A stretch of 46,673 nt of DNA from Clostridia bacterium (GTDB lineage Bacteria > Bacillota > Clostridia > Christensenellales > Aristaeellaceae): positions 1 through 46,673 of the forward strand of contig JAFULL010000033.1 of assembly GCA_017473345.1 (NCBI GenBank). The letters are read 5' to 3'. Position 1 is the first letter of the stretch. Each line of letters starts with the position of its first letter. The notes under the pieces were generated by a model. It was not told where the DNA came from. It worked only from the letters and a program-made list of their open reading frames with translations, and searched no databases. Shown one piece after another: positions 39,068 through 46,673 of this stretch. The position numbers and the translations under genes were made by a program.

Positions 39068-40582
39068 TCAGCCGTTTCCTTCCCACCATTCGCTTTGCTG
39101 CACATAACCGGCCAGCGCAAGGTCCGGCAGCCAGATGTGGTACCATTCATCTTCGATGACACCCAGAACAAATGCGATTTGATTGGTTTCAAGAACAGCA
39201 ATCGTCCGTGTCGCTTCAGATGTTTCAAAGAGAGAATGCCACTGCATCTCCCCGTCAGCAATGCGGGCAGGGAAGACAGGCTCGACGGACTGCATCTTTG
39301 AGCCGGCAGCAAGGTACTTTGTCATCATCCATCCTTCCACGCCAAAGAGGTTCACGCGCGCCCAGATGCCCTTTTCTTCCAGAATGCGGACGGGCGTGCC
39401 GTTGTAGTATTTGCCAAGCGATTTTGCACCTCGGTCGGGTTTGACACGCAGGTGAAGCCGGTCTTCGGGGTTGGGATTGCTGACCACAGCCCAGTCAGAG
39501 GCGTCCAGTGCGGCAACCGCTTCTTCAAAGGAATGCGGAAGGGAATTCCAGTCGATGAGTGTGATGTCATACCACGGATGATCACCGAAACAGCAGTGAT
39601 AGCTGATGGGCACACTGTCGGCAACCCAGTTTCGGCCCAGCTGGAACATCACTTCGCCGGAAGCGTTGTCGGCGGTGTTATAGATATAGGTCACGCCAAA
39701 GGTATCCGCATCAACGGCTGATACATCCACCAGCAGATCCCCGATGCACAGAACCGAGGAGAAGTTTTCCCAGCCATAGAACGTGCCGTGGGGGAGAGGG
39801 GAACTCAGAACGATTTTCCACTTATCCTTTTGGTAACGGCATACGGCAAACACCAACTCGCCGGATGGTTTTTGCAGCAGAAATTCCAGCTGGTCTGCTT
39901 GCGCGCAGCCGCCCAGACAGGTGTATTCCGGAAACAGCTCGGCAGCGGCCAGTTCCGTTTCGTAGGCGCTCAGCCAGCTGTGAGTATAGTCTGTATAGGG
40001 GTCGGGGAAGACCACATCGTCATAGACTGTCAGGTCCATATGCTCAGCCAGCCATGCCGCCGGTACCGGCTGATAGGTAGTTGATGAGATGTAGTTCTCG
40101 TTTTCATCACAAAGCCAGGTCATGTAATGCAGCATCCCGCTGCTGTATGTGAGATGATGCTCGCTGATATTCTGATTGCTGAGCGTTGTGACGTTCATCA
40201 GTCCGCTGACGATCCAGCGCCCGTTTCCCTTGGATGCATGGTAGGTGATGGTTTTGTCTCCGCCGGAATAACTCCAGAAAAGGGTGATGTCCGTATCCAG
40301 CAGCAATGAAGGCGCGGGAGAATTTTTCCAAAGAGCAGTCGGATTGTTCACTGTCAGCTGCCAGTTTCCATTCACCTCTTCCGCAAGGCACAATACCTGC
40401 TGATCGCCTTCGGTCAGCACAGCCGCAGCTGTTTTGCCGCACTGATCAGCGGTGGAAATTGTATAAGACGGATATTGTGCCCGAAATACGGCGGCAGCTT
40501 CGGGGCAAAGATCGGCCTGAGCGCAGGCATGGCCTGTCAGTGCCAGCATCAAAACCAGGAAAAAGAACAGCTTTTTCACCAT
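39068..40582 (-). CDS. Secreted protein with bacterial SH3 domain
   Basis: This 504-residue exported protein has a signal peptide (KKLFFFLVLMLALTGHACAQ). Most of it (about 25-370) is an unrecognised Trp/Tyr-rich region. A bacterial SH3 domain follows at about 385-440 (RLHLRVKPDRGAKSLGKYYN, GTPVRILEEKGIWARVNLFG, VEGWMMTKYL), of the kind that binds cell-wall peptides, and a second, weaker SH3-like unit may form the C-terminus (ADGEMQWHSL through EWYHIWLPDLALAGYVQQSEW). It probably attaches to the cell wall. It is divergent from the secreted amylase. GGAGG lies 6 bases before the ATG. Confidence 0.75.
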   Translation of the reverse strand: MVKKLFFFLVLMLALTGHACAQADLCPEAAAVFRAQYPSYTISTADQCGKTAAAVLTEGDQQVLCLAEEVNGNWQLTVNNPTALWKNSPAPSLLLDTDITLFWSYSGGDKTITYHASKGNGRWIVSGLMNVTTLSNQNISEHHLTYSSGMLHYMTWLCDENENYISSTTYQPVPAAWLAEHMDLTVYDDVVFPDPYTDYTHSWLSAYETELAAAELFPEYTCLGGCAQADQLEFLLQKPSGELVFAVCRYQKDKWKIVLSSPLPHGTFYGWENFSSVLCIGDLLVDVSAVDADTFGVTYIYNTADNASGEVMFQLGRNWVADSVPISYHCCFGDHPWYDITLIDWNSLPHSFEEAVAALDASDWAVVSNPNPEDRLHLRVKPDRGAKSLGKYYNGTPVRILEEKGIWARVNLFGVEGWMMTKYLAAGSKMQSVEPVFPARIADGEMQWHSLFETSEATRTIAVLETNQIAFVLGVIEDEWYHIWLPDLALAGYVQQSEWWEGNG

Positions 40583-40653
40583 TGTGCGCCTCCAATCGGT
40601 CTGTTACATATATATACGAATCACAGATGGTATTCCCTGCCAAACTTTCCATC

Positions 40654-40683
40654 TTGATTTTTGGTTTGCTTTCCCTGTATAGT
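40654..40683 (+). promoter_or_regulatory. Promoter of the alpha-amylase gene
   Basis: TTGATT (40654-40659), an 18-bp spacer and TATAGT (40678-40683), about 30 bases before the ATG. Confidence 0.6.
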
Positions 40684-40712
40684 AATACCACTATCAAAAG
40701 GGGGAATGAAAA

Positions 40713-42218
40713 ATGAAGCGCTGCCTGTGTCTGCTGATGACTGCACTGATGATCCCTGCATCGGTCACTGCGGCGGATCCTTATCAGAACTGGTATGAGA
40801 TCTTTGTGTATTCCTATCAGGACAGCAACGGCGACGGCATCGGCGATCTCAACGGTGTGCGTTCGAGGCTGGATTATATTGAACAGATGGGGTATACCGG
40901 GATCTGGCTGATGCCCATTATGCCCAGCCCCAGCTATCATAAATATGATGTGACGGATTATTTTGGCATCGACAGTCGGTATGGCACCATGGAGGATTTC
41001 CGTGCGCTGGTGCAGGACTGCCACGAACGCGGCATCCGGCTGATTATCGACATGCCGCTCAATCATTCATCGAAGGATCATCCGTGGTTTGTGCAGGCGT
41101 GCAATGCCCTGCGTGAAGGCCGCACAGATGACCCCATGGTGGATTATTACTGCTTTTCTCAAAAGGCAGGTCAGAAATATATCCCGGTCAGCGGCACCGA
41201 CTGGTATTATGAAGAACAGTTTTCCGGCGGCGGAATGCCTGACCTCAACCTTGACAGCGCGGCTGTACGCGCCGAAATTCGGCGTATCTTCGATTTTTGG
41301 CTCAACGACGTTGGAGTGGACGGCTTCCGTCTGGATGCAGTCACCAGCTATTACGCAGCGGATACGCAGCGAAACGTGGCGTTCTTGAGCTGGCTCAAGC
41401 AGATGACCGAGGAGCTGAAGCCGGGCAGCTATCTGGTGGGCGAGGCATGGACGGGACTTTCCACCATTGCTGAGTATTATCAAAGCGGCGTGGACAGCTT
41501 CTTCCTGTTCCCTGCATCTCAGGCGGAGGGCGGCATTGCAAAGGTCATCCGTGCGCGCAGCAACCCGGCGGGCAGCTATGTCAGCTTTATGCAGCAGGTG
41601 TACGATGCACTTGGCGACAGCGTATGGGCGCCGTTCATCGGCAACCATGACACAGGCCGCGCCGTGGGCAGCCTGCAGGCGCGTTCGTCCGTTCAGCGTG
41701 CCAAGTTTGCTGAAGGCATTGTCAACATGATGGGTGGTGCAACATTCACCTATTATGGTGAGGAAATCGGCATGGTCGGTGCTGGCGACGATCCCAACAA
41801 GCGTCTTGCCATGTACTGGAACGACCACGATATGACCACCCAGCCGCCCGGCGTGACCAAGATCGAATATGCCTATCCCTGTGTGGACGATCAGCTGGCG
41901 GATGAACAGTCTCTGCTGAATTACTGCAGGACGCTCAATCACCTGAAACTGGAAGTGCCCTCCATCGCGCGCGGCAAAAATGAATTTGTCTATAACGATG
42001 CGAATGTATGCGTGATGAAACGCACCTGGAATGGGGAAGAGAGCTGGATCGTCATCAACTTCTCTGCAAAGCAGGAACAGAATTATTGTCTGGAAGAATC
42101 GGGGCTTTCGCTGGCGGGGACGCTGGATGTGAATGCGTTCTCAAGCACAGTACAGCTGAGCACGGAAACGGCTCAAATCACCCTTCAGCCCTACGGAATT
42201 GTTGTTTTTGTCAAATAG
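40713..42218 (+). CDS. Secreted GH13 alpha-amylase
   Basis: Endo-hydrolyses alpha-1,4-glucan outside the cell; the products would feed the maltodextrin-type importer encoded next. The protein has 501 residues with a signal peptide (about 1-21). The GH13 conserved regions are: I, DMPLNH (D113-H118); II, GFRLDAVTS with nucleophile D208; III, LVGEAW with acid/base E244; IV, FIGNHDT with D313. DSNGDGIGDLNG (residues 37-48) is a calcium-binding loop, and MPDLNL sits at the subfamily position (QPDLN in oligo-1,6-glucosidases, MPKLN in neopullulanases). A C-terminal beta-sandwich domain ends the protein. AAGGGGG precedes the ATG. No starch-binding module is present. Confidence 0.92.
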   Translation: MKRCLCLLMTALMIPASVTAADPYQNWYEIFVYSYQDSNGDGIGDLNGVRSRLDYIEQMGYTGIWLMPIMPSPSYHKYDVTDYFGIDSRYGTMEDFRALVQDCHERGIRLIIDMPLNHSSKDHPWFVQACNALREGRTDDPMVDYYCFSQKAGQKYIPVSGTDWYYEEQFSGGGMPDLNLDSAAVRAEIRRIFDFWLNDVGVDGFRLDAVTSYYAADTQRNVAFLSWLKQMTEELKPGSYLVGEAWTGLSTIAEYYQSGVDSFFLFPASQAEGGIAKVIRARSNPAGSYVSFMQQVYDALGDSVWAPFIGNHDTGRAVGSLQARSSVQRAKFAEGIVNMMGGATFTYYGEEIGMVGAGDDPNKRLAMYWNDHDMTTQPPGVTKIEYAYPCVDDQLADEQSLLNYCRTLNHLKLEVPSIARGKNEFVYNDANVCVMKRTWNGEESWIVINFSAKQEQNYCLEESGLSLAGTLDVNAFSSTVQLSTETAQITLQPYGIVVFVK

Positions 42219-42257
42219 CAAAGAAAATTTTCCCTAAAAAGACATGTAAAATTTGTG

Positions 42258-42346
42258 CAAACGTTTGACGCATCACACAAATTGTGGTATAATGCCAAAC
42301 AATGAAACAGACCGGCCGGTCTGTTTGCATGAGTGAATATTCACTC
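42258..42346 (+). promoter_or_regulatory. Promoter and palindromic leader of the maltose-type ABC operon
   Basis: TTGACG (42265-42270), a 17-bp spacer and TATAAT (42288-42293). Four palindromes follow one another: CAAACGTTTG (42258-42267) over the -35, CACAAATTGTG (42276-42286) in the spacer, a perfect 22-bp one centred on ACAGACCGGCCGGTCTGT (42305-42326) just after the start site, and GAGTGAATATTCACTC (42331-42346). The first is LacI/MalR-type; the last two resemble TetR-family operators. Confidence 0.85.
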
Positions 42347-42372
42347 GCGAAAGAAAAAGGAGGAGAATCCCC

Positions 42373-43575
42373 ATGAAAAAGTTCCTTGCTCTGGTTCTGT
42401 GCATGATGATGGCTCTGTCCCTCGTCAGCGCCAACGCTGAAGCTTTCAGCGGCGAAATCAAGATCTGGGTTGCCGAGGCTACCGTTGAGTTCACCAAGGC
42501 TCAGGTCGAAGCTTTCAAGGCTGCCAACCCCGACTATGCTAACATGACCGTCGTCGTCGAGCCCGTTGGCGAAGGCGATGCCGCTTCCAATATGCTGACC
42601 GACGTTGAAGCCGGCGCTGATATCTTCGGCTTCGCTCAGGACCAGCTCAACCGTCTGGTTGCCGCCGGCGCTCTGGTCGACGTGCTGCCCGAAAACGCTG
42701 AGATCGTTGCTGCCACCAACGACGCCGGCTCTGTGTCCGCCGTCAAGATGGGCGACGTGATGTACGCTTACCCCATGACCTCCGACAACGGCTACTTCAT
42801 GTACTACGACAAGTCCGTCGTGACCGACCCCACCAACATGGAAGCTGTTCTGGCTGACTGCGAGAAGGCCGGCAAGAACGTTTACTTCGAGATCAACTCC
42901 GGCTGGTACCAGACTGCTTTCTTCTTCGGTGCCGGCTGCACCCTGACCTACTCCACCGATGACTCCGGCAACCTGATCGCCATGGATTGCGACTACGCTT
43001 CCGAGAACGGCGTGAAGGCCCTCAAGTCCATGATCAAGCTGGCCAAGTCTCCCGCTCACGTCAACGGCTCCTCCGCTTCCAACGCCACCAACCTCGGCGC
43101 TATCATCGACGGCACCTGGGACGCTGCTGCTGTGCAGGCCATTCTGGGCGACAACTACGCTGCTGTGAAGCTGCCCACCATCGACGGCTACCAGCTGGGC
43201 GGCTTCGGCGGCTTCAAGATGCTGGGCGTGAAGCCCCAGACCGACGAGGCCAAGCTGGCTGCTTGCGACGCTCTGGCTCTGTACCTGACCTCTGGCGAGG
43301 TTCAGGCTGCCCGTTTTGACGCTGTGGGCTGGGGCCCCTCCAACCTGGAAGCTCAGCAGTCCGAAGGCGTGAAGGCTGACGTGGCTCTGTCTGCTCTGGC
43401 TGACCAGCTGCAGTACTGCGTTGGTCAGGGCCAGTACCCCGGCGAGTACTGGACTCTGGCTACCGCTCTGGGCGACGACATCCTGGCTGAGAAGTACGAT
43501 GCTTACACCGACGAGCAGCTGCTGGAAGTTATGACCACTTTCCAGACCACCGCTGGCGGCTACATCGCGAAGTAA
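42373..43575 (+). CDS. Maltose/maltodextrin-type ABC transporter, solute-binding protein
   Basis: Captures an oligosaccharide outside the membrane for the permeases encoded next. The protein has 400 residues. The signal peptide (KKFLALVLCMMMALSLVSAN) has an AxA-type end (NAEA) but no lipobox Cys at the cleavage site, unlike most Gram-positive binding proteins, so anchoring is unclear. The SBP family 1 pattern is present (SGEIKIWVAEATVEFTKAQV, DVEAGADIFGFAQDQLNRLV and KAAGKN-like loops). Codon use is extremely biased, suggesting very high expression. GGAGGAG lies close to the ATG. A 13-bp hairpin follows the stop, then the permease genes. Confidence 0.88.
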   Translation: MKKFLALVLCMMMALSLVSANAEAFSGEIKIWVAEATVEFTKAQVEAFKAANPDYANMTVVVEPVGEGDAASNMLTDVEAGADIFGFAQDQLNRLVAAGALVDVLPENAEIVAATNDAGSVSAVKMGDVMYAYPMTSDNGYFMYYDKSVVTDPTNMEAVLADCEKAGKNVYFEINSGWYQTAFFFGAGCTLTYSTDDSGNLIAMDCDYASENGVKALKSMIKLAKSPAHVNGSSASNATNLGAIIDGTWDAAAVQAILGDNYAAVKLPTIDGYQLGGFGGFKMLGVKPQTDEAKLAACDALALYLTSGEVQAARFDAVGWGPSNLEAQQSEGVKADVALSALADQLQYCVGQGQYPGEYWTLATALGDDILAEKYDAYTDEQLLEVMTTFQTTAGGYIAK

Positions 43576-43588
43576 TTCCCTGAAAAAG

Positions 43589-43619
43589 GCGGGCTGGAAG
43601 CGCTATGCTTCCAGTCCGC
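43589..43619 (+). terminator. Intra-operon hairpin after the binding protein
   Basis: A 13-bp stem (GCGGGCTGGAAGC / GCTTCCAGTCCGC, one wobble) with loop GCTAT is followed only by ATTTTC. It probably acts as a partial terminator and mRNA-stabilising element that keeps binding protein above permease levels. Confidence 0.75.
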
Positions 43620-43708
43620 ATTTTCGCATCTTTCCCACTTTGCCAGGGCAATAGGGGAAAGGTACCCTGTCACCGAACAACAGATAAAATGCAATGGTTG
43701 GTGAAAGC

Positions 43709-45445
43709 ATGAACGATCTGGATTATTTGAGGCTGAGCAAGCCTCAGAAATTCGCCCTGAAAATGAAGAAGTTCTTCGCAGGGCTCCCGGCCCGCCTGCT
43801 TGGCGCGCTGAAGGGACTGCTGATGTGGTTTGTCAACCTGTTCAAGGGAATCGGCAGCTTCATCTGCGATCTGGTTACCACCTACATCCACGGCGACTGG
43901 AAGACCAAGGTTTCTTACACCGTGATGGGCTTTGGTTCCATGGCCCGCGGCCAGTGGCTGCGCGGCATCCTGTTCTTTGTGTTCCAGACGGTGTTTAACC
44001 TGTATGTTTGGTTCTTTGGCGCCGGCTATCTCAGCAAGCTGGGTACGTTGGGCACGGTTGAAACCGTCAAGAAGGGCCGTGTCACCGTTTACGGCGATAA
44101 CTCCTTCCTCATTCTGCTCTATGGCGTACTTACCATTTTCTTTGTTGTTGCGTTCATCTATACCTGGTACGTCAACGTTAAGCAGAACAAGATGAGCGAA
44201 AAGATTCTCAAGTCCGGCAAAAAGCTCAAGTCCGCCAAGGATGACATGGCCTCTCTGCTGGACAACCAGTTCCACAAGACCCTGCTGGCCATTCCCACGC
44301 TGGGTGTGACTGTGTTCACCATTCTGCCCATCATTTTCATGATTCTGGTTGCTTTCACCAACTATGACAACCAGCATCAGCCTCCGGGAAAGCTGTTCAC
44401 CTGGGTTGGCACCGCCAACTTCGAAACCCTGCTTGCCAGCCCTGACAACAAGGTTAACTTCGACGTGACCAGCACTACCGCTGAGTCCGCAGCTCTGACC
44501 ATCACCGCCAAGAACGGCGATATCCTCACCGTGAACACTGCCGACGTGGCTGCTGCTGAGGCTGCCGAAGCCCTGACTGCCGCTGCCGACACCGAGTTCA
44601 CCATGGTCGAGCAGGCTGACGGGACCTATCAGTTCGAGGTGTTCAGCGAGGCCGGCGAGAGCGTGAGCTTCGTGGGCAAGGACCTTTTGACGGTCAAGAC
44701 GCCTTCCTTCTCCTACACTTTCAAGCAGGTGCTGCTGTGGACGCTGATCTGGGCGTTCTTCGCTACCTTCCTGAACTACTTCCTGGGCATGCTGGTCGCC
44801 ATCATGATCAACAAGAAGGGCATCAAGTTCAAGAAGCTGTGGCGTACCATTCTGGTCATGACCATCGCCATCCCGCAGTTCATCTCTCTGCTGTATGTAT
44901 CGAAGATGTTTGCGGCTGATGGTCTGATCAACGGTATGCTGATGAACTGGGGCTGGATCAGCCAGCCGCTGCCCTTCTGGACCGATCCCACCTGGGCCCG
45001 CGTGACCATCATCGGCATCAACATCTGGATCGGCATTCCTTACCTGATGCTCATCGCCACCGGCATTCTGATGAACATCCCCGCCGACCTGTACGAGTCT
45101 GCCCGTATTGACGGCGCGAACGCCTTCCAGACCTACATGAAGATCACCCTGCCCTACATGCTGTTCGTCACCGGTCCCTACCTGCTGACCAGCTTCACGG
45201 GCAATATCAACAACTTCAACGTCATCTTCCTGCTGTCCCAGGGCAAGCCGCTGGGTCTGGACTTGGCCGGCAATGCCGGTACCACCGACCTGCTGATCAC
45301 CTGGCTGTACAAGATGACCGTTACCGACAGCAACTACAAACTGGCGGCTGTTATGGGCATTCTGGTGTTCGTCGTCTGCGCGGTGATCAACCTGGTTGTC
45401 TATAACTTCATTCCGTCCGTCAAGAACGAGGAGGATTTTCAGTAA
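43709..45445 (+). CDS. Maltose-type ABC transporter, permease MalF-like
   Basis: Membrane subunit of the importer, 578 residues, longer than most Gram-positive homologues (about 290-430). An extra N-terminal region with two or three hydrophobic segments (to about residue 165) precedes the core. Between two core helices lies a roughly 110-residue, Thr/Ala-rich, probably extracellular insert (LTITAKNGDILTVNTADVAA) that recalls the P2 loop of enterobacterial MalF. The EAA loop that meets the ATPase is ESARIDGANAFQTYMKITLP. The ATG at 43709 is chosen (TGGTGA just upstream); an ATG at 43694 lacks a site. Confidence 0.85.
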   Translation: MNDLDYLRLSKPQKFALKMKKFFAGLPARLLGALKGLLMWFVNLFKGIGSFICDLVTTYIHGDWKTKVSYTVMGFGSMARGQWLRGILFFVFQTVFNLYVWFFGAGYLSKLGTLGTVETVKKGRVTVYGDNSFLILLYGVLTIFFVVAFIYTWYVNVKQNKMSEKILKSGKKLKSAKDDMASLLDNQFHKTLLAIPTLGVTVFTILPIIFMILVAFTNYDNQHQPPGKLFTWVGTANFETLLASPDNKVNFDVTSTTAESAALTITAKNGDILTVNTADVAAAEAAEALTAAADTEFTMVEQADGTYQFEVFSEAGESVSFVGKDLLTVKTPSFSYTFKQVLLWTLIWAFFATFLNYFLGMLVAIMINKKGIKFKKLWRTILVMTIAIPQFISLLYVSKMFAADGLINGMLMNWGWISQPLPFWTDPTWARVTIIGINIWIGIPYLMLIATGILMNIPADLYESARIDGANAFQTYMKITLPYMLFVTGPYLLTSFTGNINNFNVIFLLSQGKPLGLDLAGNAGTTDLLITWLYKMTVTDSNYKLAAVMGILVFVVCAVINLVVYNFIPSVKNEEDFQ

Positions 45446-46554
45446 TGGCTAATGATATGAACATTCAGGAAGTCGCTGAAAAGGCTCCTCGCCTGCGTTC
45501 CAAAAAGGGCCATGAGCGCCGCGTAAACGCCAGCATTTACGCCATCCTCATCGTGATGAGCATCATCTGGCTGTGCCCGTTTGTATTCCTGGTACTGCAG
45601 TCCTTCCGCGGCGAAAGCGGCGGTCAGGTTGCTTACGTCATTCCCAAGCAGTGGACGCTGGATAACTACCGTTTCCTGTTTGAGGGTGTTGCCTTCAGCC
45701 TGAAGGCTCTCGTCAAGGACGTGCCCGCCATCATCCTGACGGTGGTCACCAACGCCATTGGCGTGCTGGGCATGGTGAAGTTCCTCACCCGCAAGCCCAA
45801 GAATCCCTTTGAAAAGACTTCCGGCAACATCAAGGGCGCTCTGCTGGTGTTCGGCGTGCTGCTTCTGATCAATGTGATGCGCTGCGTGGATTCCACCAAC
45901 TGCGACTTCGTACAGTGGTTCATGAACACGCTGACCATCGCGCTGTTCTGCGCTGTGATCCAGACGATCATGGTTCTCAGCGTTTCCTACACCTTGAGCC
46001 GCATGCGCTTCAAGGGTCGTAAACTCATCATGAACGTGGTGCTGGTGCTGGGCATGTTCCCCGGCTTCCTGACCATGATCGTGCTGTACTACCTGCTCAA
46101 GATGATGGGTCTGACCCAGGCGGGCGCCGTTCCCGGTCTGATCCTGATTTCCTGCGCTTCCTCCGGCATGGGCTATTACATCTCCAAGGGCTTCTTTGAT
46201 ACCATTCCGAAATCGCTGGACGAATCTGCCCGCATCGACGGCGCGACCCGCTTTCAGGTGTTTTTGAAGATCATTATGCCCATGGCCAAGCCCATCGTCA
46301 TCTATACCATCCTGATGGCCTTCATGGGCCCGTGGGGCGACTATGTATTTGCCTCCTATGTAGCGTTCGGCCACAAGGCCAGCTACAACGTGGCAGTCGG
46401 TCTGTACCGCTGGGTCAACACCAACGACTATCAGGGCTATTTCACCCGCTTCTGCGCTGGCGGCGTATTGGTGGCCATTCCGATCACCGTGCTGTTCATG
46501 GCGCTGCAGAAGTACTATGTTGAAGGCGTCACCGGCGGCGCTGTGAAGGGTTAA
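45445..46554 (+). CDS. Maltose-type ABC transporter, permease MalG-like
   Basis: The second membrane subunit, 369 residues (family usual about 280). The EAA loop is DESARIDGATRFQVFLKIIM. An insert of about 90 residues (roughly 85-160) with two extra hydrophobic segments (PAIILTVVTNAIGVLGMVKF and KGALLVFGVLLLINVMRCVD) lies in the first half, between the conserved N-terminal helix and the transmembrane core. Its ATG overlaps the MalF stop by one base, with GAGGAGG 10 bases upstream. The next gene follows 14 bases after its stop. Confidence 0.87.
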   Translation: MANDMNIQEVAEKAPRLRSKKGHERRVNASIYAILIVMSIIWLCPFVFLVLQSFRGESGGQVAYVIPKQWTLDNYRFLFEGVAFSLKALVKDVPAIILTVVTNAIGVLGMVKFLTRKPKNPFEKTSGNIKGALLVFGVLLLINVMRCVDSTNCDFVQWFMNTLTIALFCAVIQTIMVLSVSYTLSRMRFKGRKLIMNVVLVLGMFPGFLTMIVLYYLLKMMGLTQAGAVPGLILISCASSGMGYYISKGFFDTIPKSLDESARIDGATRFQVFLKIIMPMAKPIVIYTILMAFMGPWGDYVFASYVAFGHKASYNVAVGLYRWVNTNDYQGYFTRFCAGGVLVAIPITVLFMALQKYYVEGVTGGAVKG

Positions 46555-46568
46555 GGAGGACAAGCAAA

Positions 46569-46673
46569 TTGGCAAGCGTTACTCTTGAACATGTAAAGAA
46601 GATTTATGACGGCGGCGTTGTTGCCGTTCAGGATTTCAACCTCGAAATCAAGGACAAGGAATTTGTGGTTTTC
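46569..46673 (+). CDS. ABC transporter ATPase (MalK/MsmX-type), 5' end only
   Basis: Only the first 35 residues are in the window: MASVTLEHVKKIYDGGVVAV, then QDFNLEIKDKEFVVF, the usual start of sugar-importer ATPases of the MalK/UgpC/MsmX group (Walker A lies beyond the edge). The start codon is TTG, with AAGGAGGA 7 bases upstream. Its place behind both permeases completes a four-gene importer. Confidence 0.85.
   Translation, partial: MASVTLEHVKKIYDGGVVAVQDFNLEIKDKEFVVF

Noticed and set aside
1-46673. CRISPR array
   Set aside because: No run of evenly spaced repeats of 24-40 bases was found; the only long direct repeats are the att copies and the 272-bp pair.

Overview
The window looks like chromosome of a Bacillota (Firmicutes) member of class Clostridia, probably an anaerobic, polysaccharide-using gut or rumen organism. 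The clues are strong Shine-Dalgarno sites (AGGAGG) with many TTG and GTG starts, a GerW/YtfJ sporulation protein followed by a DacF-type carboxypeptidase, DUF5058 and DUF5685 proteins, a split transketolase, Gram-positive-type LexA and LacI-family operators, and many glycoside hydrolases (GH2, GH20, GH5-like, GH13). No ribosomal or other taxonomic marker is present, so I do not name a genus.

Layout. 1-3.9 kb: the 3' end of a GH2 beta-galactosidase, then a three-gene ABC-2 exporter (ATPase plus two permeases). 3.9-6.8 kb (minus): a DUF5058 membrane protein, a second membrane protein and a membrane-anchored M20 peptidase. 6.9-11.6 kb (minus): GH20 hexosaminidase, and an operon of two esterases plus an ATP-grasp ligase under a LacI-type operator. 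11.7-14.3 kb (minus): VWA protein, PP2C phosphatase and protein kinase, the arrangement known as a TerY-P triad. 14.4-17 kb: a Pro-rich membrane protein and split transketolase. 17-20.1 kb (minus): three consecutive M42 aminopeptidases. 20.3-23.8 kb: two Gfo/Idh/MocA oxidoreductases and a PHP-domain hydrolase. 23.8-27.7 kb (minus): a second-type Hsp70, DUF5685 protein, J-protein and zinc-ribbon membrane protein in one operon. 27.9-31.8 kb: DUF2953, GerW, DacF, SOS-controlled dinB, and a convergent small membrane protein.

32.0-38.9 kb is the accessory region. A tRNA-Ser(GGA) gene is the left end of a 3.8-kb integrative element bounded by a perfect 64-bp direct repeat of the tRNA 3' part. It encodes only a tyrosine recombinase, a DnaD-like protein, a small coiled-coil protein and two divergent paralogues of an unfamiliar HTH protein, and it carries several hairpin-rich non-coding stretches. 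It is followed by two 272-bp copies of the 3' end of another integrase gene, each preceded by tRNA-like sequence. They bracket a GH5-like lipoprotein gene and end at a truncated GNAT gene.

39-46.7 kb: a secreted SH3-domain protein divergent from a secreted GH13 alpha-amylase, then a maltose/maltodextrin-type ABC operon (binding protein, MalF- and MalG-like permeases, start of the ATPase). That operon has a striking leader with four consecutive palindromes. Amylase, binding protein and permeases form one starch/maltodextrin use module. The palindrome in the operon promoter also occurs in the esterase-operon promoter at 11.65 kb, suggesting one regulator.
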